The notes under the pieces: model-generated
Told to the model about the DNA's origin: nothing
Databases searched by the model: none
The model's input: only the letters and a program-made list of their open reading frames with translations
Shown here: positions 7,338 to 18,041 of the stretch, piece after piece
How positions within the stretch are numbered: the stretch's first letter is position 1
How the letters are laid out: the number at the start of each line of letters is the position of its first letter
DNA from: Cupriavidus alkaliphilus
Lineage (GTDB): Bacteria > Pseudomonadota > Gammaproteobacteria > Burkholderiales > Burkholderiaceae
Assembly (NCBI RefSeq): GCF_900094595.1
Contig: NZ_FMAD01000003.1
Span: 248,001-312,000 of the forward strand
Length of the DNA: 64,000 bases
Direction: 5' to 3'
Translations under genes and position numbers: made by a program

Positions 7338-8201
7338 ATGAACACCGCTTCGCTCGATCCCGGACTCGTGCTGCTGGCCTTCGCGCCGGTCTTCGTGCTG
7401 ACCATCGGCGCCGAAGCGTGGTACTGGGCGCGGCGCGACCCTGCCGTCTACAGCCTGCGCGACACGCTCTCCAACGCCGCGCTGGCGCTGATGCACCAGG
7501 CCTCGGATGCATTCTTCCTCTGGCTGATGGTCCGCACCGTCTATACGTGGTGCTACCACCACGGCCTGCAGGCCATGCCGCAGACGCTGTGGTCGTTCGC
7601 ACTGCTGCTGTTGCTGCAGGACTTCCTCTACTACTGGTTCCATCGCGCCAGCCATCGCGTGCGCTGGCTGTGGGCCTCGCACGTGACGCATCATTCGTCG
7701 GAAGGCATGAATTTCTCGACCGCGTTCCGGCAGAGCCTGACCTACCCGCTGTCGGGCATGTGGCTGTTCTGGATTCCGCTGGCGTATATCGGCTTCACGC
7801 CGGACTGGGTGATCCTGGCCGTGGGCCTGAACCTGGGCTTCCAGTTCTTCGTCCATACGCGCCTGGGGCAACGCTGGCCGCTGGTCGAGCGGCTGCTGAA
7901 CACGCCTTCGGTCCATCGCGTGCACCACGCGAAAAACCCTCACTACATCGACCGCAACTATGCCGGCGTGCTGACGGTCTGGGACCGCCTGTTCGGCACC
8001 TTCGTCCCCGAGCACGAGGCGCCGGTCTACGGCATCACGCGCCAGGTGCGCAGCCATGACCCGCTGACGCTGACCTTCCACGAATGGCGCGACATGCTCG
8101 CCGATGCCTTGCGCGACCGCGACCTGCGCTATCTGTGGAAGCCGCCGGAATGGCGCAGCCCGCGTGCCGCGGTGCCGGCGACGCTGCCGGGCACGCAATA
8201 A
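7338..8201 (+). CDS. Sterol desaturase / fatty acid hydroxylase family membrane protein
   Basis: 287 residues with several membrane segments and the family's histidine clusters that bind a di-iron centre: WFHRASH, HVTHH and HRVHH. Members hydroxylate or desaturate lipid chains or sterol-like compounds. The bacterial substrate here is unknown. The ATG at 7338 starts just before the first membrane helix; the upstream extension in the same frame looks non-coding. It ends on a terminator shared with typA. A second family member lies at 61377. Confidence 0.88.
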   Translation: MNTASLDPGLVLLAFAPVFVLTIGAEAWYWARRDPAVYSLRDTLSNAALALMHQASDAFFLWLMVRTVYTWCYHHGLQAMPQTLWSFALLLLLQDFLYYWFHRASHRVRWLWASHVTHHSSEGMNFSTAFRQSLTYPLSGMWLFWIPLAYIGFTPDWVILAVGLNLGFQFFVHTRLGQRWPLVERLLNTPSVHRVHHAKNPHYIDRNYAGVLTVWDRLFGTFVPEHEAPVYGITRQVRSHDPLTLTFHEWRDMLADALRDRDLRYLWKPPEWRSPRAAVPATLPGTQ

Positions 8202-8229
8202 AAAACCGCGCCTGCAGGCGCGGTTTTTT
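8201..8229. terminator. Bidirectional terminator between desaturase and typA
   Basis: Perfect 14-bp palindromic stem AAAAACCGCGCCTG/CAGGCGCGGTTTTT, with A and T runs usable from both sides. It overlaps the desaturase TAA stop. Confidence 0.9.
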
Positions 8230-8254
8230 GTGAGCAGCGTCAGCGTCCGGGCGC

Positions 8255-10075
<1,821 letters not shown>

Positions 10076-10200
10076 TGCTGCGTCTCGCTAAGAACGGGGC
10101 CCTCGCATGGAGGGCCGGAGAATCTGAGGTAACCCAACATTCTAGCATGTTGCGGCGCAAGAAGCGTTGACCGGAACCGCCGCTGCCATAGGGAAAATAT

Positions 10201-10272
10201 TTGCGGATTTCGCAATAACCAATTTCCGTTCTTGCGGATCGTTAAACGTGAACATATATTTGCCTCAGCAAA
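10201..10272 (+). promoter_or_regulatory. Likely MarR operator pair
   Basis: Two short inverted repeats precede the marR gene: TTGCG-N5-CGCAA at 10201-10215 and TTTGC-N4-GCAAA at 10259-10272. MarR proteins usually bind such palindromes over their own promoter, so autorepression of the regulator and the efflux genes is inferred. Confidence 0.5.
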
Positions 10273-10288
10273 CATTGCAACGGCAAAG

Positions 10289-10780
10289 ATGTCACAACCA
10301 CCCGCTTCCGTCCCGCCCGCCTCGCCCAACCCTCCGGCCGGCTCGTTCGACCCCGCCCAGTACCAGATGTGCGACAGCGTCGGTTACCTGATGCAGCGCG
10401 CGAAGAACATGCTGGCGCACGGCGTCGAGCAGGAGGTCAGCAGCCTGGACATCACCCAGGCCCAGGCCAGCTGCCTGATGATGCTGGCCACCGGCCGCGC
10501 CTCGACCGTGACCGACCTGGGCCGCGAACTGAACACCGACATGGGCTCGGTCACGCGGCTGCTCAGCCGCATGGAAAAGCGCGGCCTGATCGAGCGCCGC
10601 CGCCGCGATGCCGACCGCCGCGTGGTCGACCTGTCGGTGACGCCGCAGGGCCAGGAGCTGGTGCAGCAACTGCCGGCGATCTTTTGCAAGGTCCTGGCGC
10701 ACCACTTTCGCGGTTTTTCCGAGGACGAGATCCAGTTACTGCGCGGCATGCTGCGGCGGGTCATCGACAACAGCGGGTAG
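10289..10780 (+). CDS. MarR family transcriptional regulator of an efflux operon
   Basis: 163 residues. The winged helix-turn-helix spans about residues 55-120, with the family pattern LGRELNTDMGSVTRLLSRME and the wing RRRDADRRVVDLSVT. The ATG at 10289 is the first good start; an in-frame TTG further up was rejected because it overlaps the probable operator. The three genes downstream encode a complete efflux system, so this is most likely its local repressor, relieved by a phenolic or other drug-like ligand. The ligand is not readable from sequence. Confidence 0.92.
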   Translation: MSQPPASVPPASPNPPAGSFDPAQYQMCDSVGYLMQRAKNMLAHGVEQEVSSLDITQAQASCLMMLATGRASTVTDLGRELNTDMGSVTRLLSRMEKRGLIERRRRDADRRVVDLSVTPQGQELVQQLPAIFCKVLAHHFRGFSEDEIQLLRGMLRRVIDNSG

Positions 10781-10889
10781 CAGGCTTCGCGCCGGACTTC
10801 CGGCACGCCAGATCGTCCGCGCCGGCCATCCCGGCCGGACACCGTCAGCAGCCCGTAGACCCCGTATGGCTCCGCCACGGAGCAACACC

Positions 10890-12434
10890 ATGAAACCAGA
10901 TTTTTCTTTCCGTTTTTCACAGTCGACCAGTTCGCGCAAGCTGGCGCGCCGTGCCGGCACGCTGGCGCTGACCGCGATCGCGGCCGCGGCGCTGGCCGGG
11001 TGTGCCGCGCTTGGCGATTCGCACAGCACCCAGACCATGGCCGGTCCGGCCACCATGGCGACTTCGCAAACCCTGCCCGGCGAACACGGCCAGTGGCCGT
11101 CGCAGGACTGGGTCAGCCAGTTCCAGGACCCGCAGCTGAACGCCCTGGTCGACGAGGCCATCCAGGACAGCCCCAACCTGCAGGCCGCATTTGCCCGCGT
11201 CGAGGCCTCGCGCGCGATGGCCGAGGCCACCCGCAGCGCGCTGTATCCGCACCTGGAGTTCGAAGGCAGCCTGCTGCGCCAGCGCTTTTCCAACAACGAC
11301 CTGTTCGAGGGCACGCCGCTGGCGGGCTCGTGGCAGAACCAGTCGCGCCTGCAGGTGGGCCTGTCCTATGACTTCGACTTCTGGGGCAAGAACCGCGATG
11401 CGCTCGAAGCCGCGCTCTCCGACGACCGCGCCGCCGAGGCCGAAAGCCAGGCCGCGCGCCTGATCCTGGCAACGTCGATCTCGCGCAATTACGCGCGCCT
11501 GGCCGCGCTCTATGCGCAGCGCGACGTGGCCGAGCGCGCCATCGCCCAGCGCCGCGACCTGACCGAGCTGTCGCGCCAGCGCCTGGCCGCCGGCCTGGAC
11601 ACCCAGGTGGAAACCACCCAGGCGCGCGGCACGGTGGCGGCCTCGCAGACAGACTTGCAGCGCGTCGATGAAGAAATCGCGCTGGCCCGCAACCAGCTCG
11701 CGGCGCTGCTCGGCAAGGGCCCGGACCGAGGCCTGCAGATCCAGCGCCCGGTGCTGCTGGCGCAGGCCACGCCGACGTTGCCCGACAACCTCACCATCGG
11801 CCTGCTGGGCCGCCGCCCGGACCTGGTGGCGGCGCGCTGGCGGGTCGAGGCCGCGTCGAAGGACATCAACGTCGCCAGGAAGGAATTCCTGCCCGACGTC
11901 AGCCTGAGCGCGTTCGCCGGCCTGGCCGCGCTGGACCCGTCCAAGCTGCTGATGGGCATCAGCCGCACGTTCGGCATCGGCCCGACCATCCGGCTGCCGA
12001 TCTTCGAAGGCGGCAGGCTGCGCGCCAACCTGAAGGGCAAGTACGCCGGCTACGACATTGCCGTGGCCAACTACAACCAGGCGCTGGTCGATGCGCTGCG
12101 CGAGACCGCCGACACCATGACCAGCATCCGCAGCGTCGACAAGCAGATCCAGACCCAGCGCGAAGCACTGGACCTGGCCGAGCACGCCTACGCGCTGGCC
12201 ACCACGCGCTACAAGGCGGGACTGGGCACGCAGCTGACCGTGCTCAACGCGGAAAGCAACGTGCTGCAGCAGCGCCGACTGGCGACCGACCTGCAGGCGC
12301 GGCGCCTGGACCTGCAGATGGGCCTGATGAAGGCACTCGGCGGCGGCTACCAGGAGCCGGCCGAAGGCCACGGCAGCATCGCCCATGGCCCGGCGCAGCA
12401 ACCGGACAACACCCAGGCGGGCGCCCGCGGCTGA
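10890..12434 (+). CDS. NodT family outer membrane efflux lipoprotein
   Basis: 514 residues, TolC-like. The signal peptide ends in the lipobox LAGC (about residue 37), so the protein is lipid-anchored and forms the outer membrane channel. Two repeats of the outer membrane efflux domain follow, with the family patterns LYPHLEFEG, LGRRPDLVAARWRVEAA and the C-terminal ATTRYKAGLGTQLTVLNAE. It sits 109 bases after marR and 44 before emrA, consistent with one operon. Partner proteins are the two genes downstream. The start follows CGGAG. Confidence 0.93.
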   Translation: MKPDFSFRFSQSTSSRKLARRAGTLALTAIAAAALAGCAALGDSHSTQTMAGPATMATSQTLPGEHGQWPSQDWVSQFQDPQLNALVDEAIQDSPNLQAAFARVEASRAMAEATRSALYPHLEFEGSLLRQRFSNNDLFEGTPLAGSWQNQSRLQVGLSYDFDFWGKNRDALEAALSDDRAAEAESQAARLILATSISRNYARLAALYAQRDVAERAIAQRRDLTELSRQRLAAGLDTQVETTQARGTVAASQTDLQRVDEEIALARNQLAALLGKGPDRGLQIQRPVLLAQATPTLPDNLTIGLLGRRPDLVAARWRVEAASKDINVARKEFLPDVSLSAFAGLAALDPSKLLMGISRTFGIGPTIRLPIFEGGRLRANLKGKYAGYDIAVANYNQALVDALRETADTMTSIRSVDKQIQTQREALDLAEHAYALATTRYKAGLGTQLTVLNAESNVLQQRRLATDLQARRLDLQMGLMKALGGGYQEPAEGHGSIAHGPAQQPDNTQAGARG

Positions 12435-12478
12435 TCCGCGCACCCGGTGATCGCAGACAAAAGTATCCAGAAGACATC

Positions 12479-13729
12479 ATGAGCAACAACCAGCAAGCGG
12501 CCGGCACCAACACTCCCCAGCAGGCCACGGCCACTCCTCCCAACGGCAAGCGCAAGCGCCTGCTGCTGTCGCTGAGCGCCGCGATCGTGGTCGCCGGCAT
12601 CGGCTACGGCGTCTACTGGGGGCTGTATGCCCGCCATTTCGAAAGCACCGACGACGCCTACGTCGCCGGCAACGTGGTCCAGGTCACGCCGCTGGTGGCC
12701 GGCACGGTGGTATCGATTGCCGCCGACGACACGCAGCTGGTCACCGCCGGCCAGCCGCTGATCCAGCTCGACCGCGCCGACACGCAGGTGGCGCTGGAAC
12801 AGGCCGAGGCCCAGCTGGCCCAGGCCGTGCGCGAAGTGCGCACGCTGTACGTCAACAACGGCTCGCTCGCCGCCAACGTGGCGCTGCGCGAAGCGGACGT
12901 GGCCAAGGCCCGCGACGACCTGCGCCGGCGCCAGGCCATTGCCGGCTCGGGCGCGGTATCGAATGAAGAGATCTCGCACGCGCAAGCCGCGCTCAAGGGC
13001 GCCGAGTCGGCGCTGCTGGCCGCGCGCGAGCAGCTGGCATCGAACAAGGTGCTGACCGACCAGACCACGGTCGAGAACCACCCCAACGTGCAGCGCGCCG
13101 CCGCCAACCTGCGCTCGGCCTACCTGTCGTTCGCGCGCTCGGCGCTGCCGGCGCCGGTGACCGGCTACGTCGCCAAGCGCTCGGTGCAGGTCGGCCAGCG
13201 CGTGGCCGCCGGCGCGCCGCTGATGGCGGTGGTGCCGCTGGACCAGGTCTGGGTCGACGCCAACTTCAAGGAAGTGCAGATCACGCATATGCGCATCGGC
13301 CAGCCCGTGACGCTGGAAGCCGACGTCTATGGCTCCAAGGTCGAATACCGCGGCAAGGTCGCGGGCTTCTCGGCCGGCACCGGCTCGGCGTTTTCGCTGC
13401 TGCCGGCGCAAAACGCCACCGGCAACTGGATCAAGGTGGTGCAGCGCCTGCCGGTACGCATCGCGCTGGACCCGCAGCAGCTCAAGGACCATCCGCTGCG
13501 CGTGGGCCTGTCGATGACGGTCAAGGTCGACGTGCGCCGCGAGGAAGGCGCCGCCATGGCCGCCGCCGCGCCGGCCAGGCCGATGCAGACCGACGTCTAT
13601 GACAAGGTGGCGCAGGATGCCGACCAGCTGATCGCGCGCATCATCGCCGCCAACAACGGCGGCCGCGGCGCCGGCCTGTCCTCGGCCAGCGCCGCCCACG
13701 CCAAGTCCGGCAAGCCCGCCAATACCTGA
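12479..13729 (+). CDS. emrA: EmrA-type periplasmic adaptor protein (HlyD family)
   Basis: 416 residues. A polar N-terminal 24 residues precedes one membrane helix (LLLSLSAAIVVAGIGYGVYW), then the split lipoyl/barrel-sandwich domain (TDDAYVAGNVVQVTP at its start), a coiled-coil hairpin and the beta-barrel with VPLDQVWVDANFKE, a strong EmrA signature. It links the inner membrane EmrB pump to the outer membrane NodT channel. The tail is Ala/Gly-rich and probably disordered. The next gene begins 2 bases after its stop. Confidence 0.94.
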   Translation: MSNNQQAAGTNTPQQATATPPNGKRKRLLLSLSAAIVVAGIGYGVYWGLYARHFESTDDAYVAGNVVQVTPLVAGTVVSIAADDTQLVTAGQPLIQLDRADTQVALEQAEAQLAQAVREVRTLYVNNGSLAANVALREADVAKARDDLRRRQAIAGSGAVSNEEISHAQAALKGAESALLAAREQLASNKVLTDQTTVENHPNVQRAAANLRSAYLSFARSALPAPVTGYVAKRSVQVGQRVAAGAPLMAVVPLDQVWVDANFKEVQITHMRIGQPVTLEADVYGSKVEYRGKVAGFSAGTGSAFSLLPAQNATGNWIKVVQRLPVRIALDPQQLKDHPLRVGLSMTVKVDVRREEGAAMAAAAPARPMQTDVYDKVAQDADQLIARIIAANNGGRGAGLSSASAAHAKSGKPANT

Positions 13730-13731
13730 TC

Positions 13732-15354
13732 ATGGCCACCTCCCCTTCCGCCGCACCGGCCGCGCCCGGGGCGCAGCCAGGCGCCGGCCCGGCGCCGGCG
13801 CGGGCCCTGCCGCAGCAGCCGCAGCCGCTGACCGGCGGCAAGCTGGTGCTCGGCACCATCGCGCTGTCGCTGGCCACGTTCATGAACGTGCTGGACTCGT
13901 CGATCGCCAACGTGTCGATCCCGGCGATCTCGGGCGACCTGGGCGTGGCGCCCAACCAGGGCACCTGGGTCATCACCTCGTTCGCGGTGGCCAACGCGAT
14001 CTCGGTGCCGCTGACCGGCTGGCTGACCACGCGCTTCGGCGCGGTGCGGCTGTTCATCACCTCGATCCTGCTGTTCGTGCTGGCGTCGTGGCTGTGCGGC
14101 GTCGCGCCCAACCTGGAGACGCTGCTGGCCGCGCGCGTGCTGCAGGGGGCGGTGGCCGGGCCGATGATCCCGCTGTCGCAGTCGTTGCTGCTGTCGAGCT
14201 ATCCGCCCGCGAAGAGCACCATGGCGCTGGCGCTGTGGGGCATGACCACGCTGGTGGCGCCGATCATGGGCCCGCTGCTGGGCGGCTGGATCTCCGACAA
14301 CATGACGTGGCCGTGGATCTTCTACATCAACGTGCCGGTGGGCATCGTCACCGCCTACGCCACCTGGGCCATCTACAAGGATCGCGAGACGCCCACCAAG
14401 ATGCTGCCGATCGACCGCATCGGCCTGGCGCTGCTGGTGATCTGGGTGGGCTCGATGCAGCTGATGCTCGACAAGGGCAAGGAGCTGGACTGGTTCCATT
14501 CGACCGAGATCGTGGTGCTGACGCTGGTGGCGATCGTCGGCTTCCTGTTCTTCCTGGCCTGGGAAACCTATGAGAAGCATCCCATTGTCGACATCAGCCT
14601 GTTCAAGGGCCGCAACTTCAGTTCCGGCGTGGTCGCGATCTCGGTGGCCTACGGGCTGTTCTTCGGCAACCTGGTGATCCTGCCGCTGTGGCTGCAGACC
14701 ATCGTCGGCTATACCGCGACCGACGCGGGCATCGTGATGGCGCCGGTCGGCATCTTCGCGATCCTGCTGTCGCCGGTGATCGGGCGCAACCTGCCGAAGA
14801 TGGATGCGCGCTGGGTGGCCACCGCGGCCTTCATCACCTTCGGCATCGTCAGCCTGATGCGCGCAGGCTTCACCACGCAGGTGGATACCTGGACGCTGAT
14901 GGTGCCCACGCTGATCCAGGGCGCGGCCATGGCGATGTTCTTCATCCCGCTGACCTCGATCATCCTGTCGGGCCAGCCGCCGGAGAAGATTCCGGCCGCC
15001 TCGGGCCTGTCGAACTTTGTGCGGATCACCTTCGGCGGCATCGGCGCGTCGGTCTCGACCACCGTCTGGGAGAACCGCTCGGCGCTGCACCACGCGCAGC
15101 TGGTCGAGCAGGTCAACCCCTACAACCCGGCCTACCACGACCAGCTCAACCACCTGATGCAGATGGGCATGAGCCAGGCGCAGGCGGTCGGCGTGATCGA
15201 GCGCAACATCACCCAGCAGGCGGCCATGCTCGGCGCCAACGACATCTTCTGGATCTCGGGCATGCTGTTCTTCGTGCTGATCGGCTTTGTCTGGCTGACG
15301 CGGCCGGCCAAGGGTGGCGGTGGCGGCTCTGCGGACGCGATGGCGGCGCATTGA
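13732..15354 (+). CDS. emrB: EmrB-type DHA2 drug:proton antiporter
   Basis: 540 residues, with the 14-helix layout of DHA2 major facilitator pumps. A Pro/Ala-rich N-terminal extension of about 35 residues precedes helix 1. Helix 1 carries LDSSIANVSIPAISG, typical of EmrB, and helix 5 region carries GPLLGGWISDNMTW (motif C like). It drives export of hydrophobic compounds using the proton gradient together with EmrA and the NodT channel. The genes are nearly contiguous, so translation is probably coupled. An intrinsic terminator closes the operon. Confidence 0.94.
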   Translation: MATSPSAAPAAPGAQPGAGPAPARALPQQPQPLTGGKLVLGTIALSLATFMNVLDSSIANVSIPAISGDLGVAPNQGTWVITSFAVANAISVPLTGWLTTRFGAVRLFITSILLFVLASWLCGVAPNLETLLAARVLQGAVAGPMIPLSQSLLLSSYPPAKSTMALALWGMTTLVAPIMGPLLGGWISDNMTWPWIFYINVPVGIVTAYATWAIYKDRETPTKMLPIDRIGLALLVIWVGSMQLMLDKGKELDWFHSTEIVVLTLVAIVGFLFFLAWETYEKHPIVDISLFKGRNFSSGVVAISVAYGLFFGNLVILPLWLQTIVGYTATDAGIVMAPVGIFAILLSPVIGRNLPKMDARWVATAAFITFGIVSLMRAGFTTQVDTWTLMVPTLIQGAAMAMFFIPLTSIILSGQPPEKIPAASGLSNFVRITFGGIGASVSTTVWENRSALHHAQLVEQVNPYNPAYHDQLNHLMQMGMSQAQAVGVIERNITQQAAMLGANDIFWISGMLFFVLIGFVWLTRPAKGGGGGSADAMAAH

Positions 15355-15377
15355 GCCTCCGGTTCAGCGATGCATGG

Positions 15378-15407
15378 AATGGTCCCGGTTTCGGGGCCAT
15401 TTTTTTT
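15378..15407 (+). terminator. Terminator of the efflux operon
   Basis: Nine-bp stem AATGGTCCC/GGGGCCATT with one G-T pair, followed by eight T residues, 24 bases after the emrB stop. Confidence 0.9.
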
Positions 15408-15435
15408 GCCCGTATCCGGCAAGGGAAATTTCCCC

Positions 15436-15511
15436 TTGTGTTCCGCCATCCATCGCCCTATGATTTGCCGACCGAATTACGGAACCTTGGTTCCAAAAAA
15501 CGGAACCAAGG
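15436..15511 (+). promoter_or_regulatory. iclR promoter with palindromic operator
   Basis: TTGTGT at 15436-15441, a 17-bp spacer and TATGAT at 15459-15464 make a good sigma-70 promoter. A perfect 14-bp palindrome, GGAACCTTGGTTCC, lies at 15481-15494 just past the expected start of transcription, and a further half-site GGAACCAAGG at 15502-15511. This position suits autorepression by the IclR protein encoded next. Confidence 0.75.
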
Positions 15512-15535
15512 CAACGAACGTAGCGGAGAGGCGAA

Positions 15536-16324
15536 GTGAGCATTCTTGAAGGCGTGGAGAGCGTGCTGGACTTGTTCGGGCACGGCCGCCACGAGATCAC
15601 GTTCAACGATGTGCTGGATGAGCTGGGCCTGGCCAAGAGCTCGGCGTCGCGCCTGCTCGCACAGATGGTGCGCTACCGGCTGCTGGAGTTGCAGCCATCG
15701 ACGCGACGCTATCGCCCAGGCGCACTGGTGATCCGCGCGGCACAGGCCGCCACGCAGGCGCACCCCTTTGACGACCAGTGCCGCGAGATCCTCGCCGCCT
15801 TGTCGGATTCGACTGGCTTCACGGCCTACCTTTCGATGCTCGACGGCACCGACACCGTGGTGCTGCAGCGCCTGAATGGCAGCAACCCGGTGCAGGTGCT
15901 GTCGCCGCCGGGCGCGCGCCGCCCGGCCTTCACCACGGCCATGGGCCGCGTGCTGCTGTCGCGCCTGTCCGAGACCGAATTCAGCGCGCGCTACGGCGCC
16001 ACCGGCGCCCGCAAGCTGCCCGACGCACCCGCCGGATGCCCCGCCACCGTAGCCGAGCTGCGCGAGCGCGTCGCCACGGCCCGCGCCGAGCGCAGCGCCA
16101 TCGCCGTCAACGAAGGCATGCCGGGCATCGGCGCCGTTGCCACCACGCTTGCGGATCCGCTCTCTGGCGACGTGCGCGGTCTGTGTCTGTCCTTCACCGC
16201 GATGCAGGTCAGCCAGGCCCAGGCCCGCGCGCTGCGGGAAACGCTGGTGCAGGCGGTGGCGCCGCTCGGGCAGCGCCTCGGCGATCCGCTCTGGCTCCAT
16301 CCCGGCGACGCCGCCGCCCACTAG
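15536..16324 (+). CDS. IclR family transcriptional regulator
   Basis: 262 residues. N-terminal winged helix-turn-helix (about residues 5-60, with LGLAKSSASRLLAQM as recognition region) and C-terminal IclR effector domain with the usual FTTAMGRVLLSRL and IAVNEGMPGIGAVA segments. It begins with GTG, preceded by GGAGAGG. It probably controls the four genes after it, which encode a dipeptidase, two proteins of unknown role and a periplasmic binding protein. The effector would then be a substrate or product of that set. Repressor or activator cannot be decided from sequence. Confidence 0.93.
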   Translation: MSILEGVESVLDLFGHGRHEITFNDVLDELGLAKSSASRLLAQMVRYRLLELQPSTRRYRPGALVIRAAQAATQAHPFDDQCREILAALSDSTGFTAYLSMLDGTDTVVLQRLNGSNPVQVLSPPGARRPAFTTAMGRVLLSRLSETEFSARYGATGARKLPDAPAGCPATVAELRERVATARAERSAIAVNEGMPGIGAVATTLADPLSGDVRGLCLSFTAMQVSQAQARALRETLVQAVAPLGQRLGDPLWLHPGDAAAH

Positions 16325-16358
16325 TCATCCCGGCAGCTCAAACCGCCAGCTCGAACTC

Positions 16359-17075
16359 ATGGAACTCCTGTTACTCAGCAACTCCTCCAGCGACGCGGGT
16401 TACCTCGTCCATGCCCACGACGCGATCCGCGAACTGGCCGACGGGCGCACCCGTGCCTGCTTCCTCCCGTTCGCCGGTGTCACGCGCGACTGGGACAGCT
16501 ACGAAGCCCTGGTGCGCGAGGCACTGGCCCCGGCCGGCATCGCCGCGCACTCGCCGCACCGGCTCGACCATGCGGATTGCGTGCGGGCGGTGGCAGCGGC
16601 CGAACTGATCGTCATCGGCGGCGGCAACACCTTCCGCCTGCTGCAATGCCTGCGCGCGCGCGGCCTGCTGCCGGTGATTGCGCGCCAGGTGGCCGCGGGC
16701 GCCGCGCGCTATATCGGCTGGAGTGCCGGCACCAATGTCGCCTGCCCGACCATCCGCACCACCAACGACATGCCGGTCGCCGACCCTGGCGGCCTCGACG
16801 CGCTCGGGCTGGTGCCGTTCCAGATCAACCCGCACTACTTCAACCTGGTGGTGCCCGGCTTCCGCGGCGAAACGCGCGACCAGCGGCTGGCCGAGTTCAC
16901 GGTGCTGCAGCCGCAGACGCCGGTGCTGGGCTTGCCCGAAGGCAACTGGGTGCGCGTCTCGGGCGATCGCATGGAGATGGGCGGCGCGCATCGCGCACGC
17001 TGGTTCCTTGGCCGGCAGATAGTGGACGTCGCCCCCGGCGCACTGTCCGTGCCGGCCTGTACCGCTGCCATCTGA
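16359..17075 (+). CDS. pepE: PepE-type dipeptidase (peptidase family S51)
   Basis: 238 residues, the usual length for alpha-aspartyl dipeptidase PepE. The nucleophile elbow GWSAGTNV holds the catalytic Ser, and a conserved INPHY segment downstream supplies the likely His. VIGGGNTFRLLQ is the family's substrate-pocket strand. Peptidase E cleaves dipeptides with N-terminal Asp. The precise specificity here is not certain because S51 relatives differ. It starts 34 bases after iclR and 42 before the DUF1177 gene, so the run is probably one transcript. Confidence 0.88.
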   Translation: MELLLLSNSSSDAGYLVHAHDAIRELADGRTRACFLPFAGVTRDWDSYEALVREALAPAGIAAHSPHRLDHADCVRAVAAAELIVIGGGNTFRLLQCLRARGLLPVIARQVAAGAARYIGWSAGTNVACPTIRTTNDMPVADPGGLDALGLVPFQINPHYFNLVVPGFRGETRDQRLAEFTVLQPQTPVLGLPEGNWVRVSGDRMEMGGAHRARWFLGRQIVDVAPGALSVPACTAAI

Positions 17076-17117
17076 TCCATCGCCATCCCGTAACGCAAGC
17101 AAGGAACCCCAAGCAAG

Positions 17118-18041
17118 ATGTCCATCAAGCAGGTGATTGAATCGATCGAGCTGCTGTCCGCGGCCAACGTCGACGGCGCAGCCGTTGCCACTTTGCTGCG
17201 CGCCCGCGGCATCCGCGACGTCACGGTGACGCGCGTGGAAGAGAACGGCCTCTACACCGACTTCCTCGCCTGCACCCTGCCGGGCCGCGACCCCGATGCG
17301 CCCGCGCTGGGCGTGGTCGGCCGCCTCGGTGGCGTCGGCGCGCGCCCGGCCGTGACCGGCCTGGTGTCCGATGCCGACGGCGCCATCGTTGCCGTCGCCA
17401 CCGCGCTCAAGCTGGCCGACATGGCCGCCGGCGGCGATGTGCTGGCCGGCCCGGTGCGGATCCATACCCACATCTGCCCGCACGCCGCGACGCGGCCGCA
17501 CCAGCCGGTGCCGATGATGAAATCGCCCTTCGCCATGCGCACGATGATGTCGCACGAAGTGCATCCCGACATGGCAGCGATCCTGTCGGTCGACACCACG
17601 CGCGGCAACCGCTTCGTCAACCGCCGCGGCGTGGCGCTGACGCCGGTGGCCAAGCAAGGCTGGCTGTTGCGCCTGCCGGAGCGGATGCTGGACCTGCTGG
17701 GCTGGGTCAGCGGCGAACTGCCGTCGGTGCTGCCGCTGACCACGCAGGACATCACCCCGTATGAGAATGGCCTGTGGCATGTCAATTCGATCATGCAGCC
17801 GGCCATCGTCACCGCGGCGCCGGTGGTGGGCGTGGCAATGACCGCGCAGACCACCGTGCCGGGATGTGCCACCGGCGTCACCAACGCCTTCGACATCGAT
17901 GTGGCGACACGCTTCTGCATCGAGGTTGCCAAGCAGTTCGGCGAGGGCCAGTGCGCCTTCTTCGATGCCGAGGAATGGGCCGAGCTGCAGCGGCGCTACG
18001 GCTCGCTCGCGCACCTGCAGACCGTCGGGACCGAAGCATGA
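17118..18041 (+). CDS. DUF1177 family protein
   Basis: 307 residues. The whole protein reads as the DUF1177 family, which has no established function. Notable conserved-looking points are GVVGRLGGVGARPAV, a His-rich THICPHAATRPHQPVP segment that could bind metal, SHEVHPDM, and TTVPGCATGVTNAFDID near the C-terminus. No signal peptide or membrane helix, so it is cytoplasmic. Its stop overlaps the next start (ATGA), showing translational coupling with the AroM-family gene. With PepE and AroM neighbours, an enzymatic role in peptide or amino acid breakdown is a reasonable inference. Confidence 0.85.
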   Translation: MSIKQVIESIELLSAANVDGAAVATLLRARGIRDVTVTRVEENGLYTDFLACTLPGRDPDAPALGVVGRLGGVGARPAVTGLVSDADGAIVAVATALKLADMAAGGDVLAGPVRIHTHICPHAATRPHQPVPMMKSPFAMRTMMSHEVHPDMAAILSVDTTRGNRFVNRRGVALTPVAKQGWLLRLPERMLDLLGWVSGELPSVLPLTTQDITPYENGLWHVNSIMQPAIVTAAPVVGVAMTAQTTVPGCATGVTNAFDIDVATRFCIEVAKQFGEGQCAFFDAEEWAELQRRYGSLAHLQTVGTEA

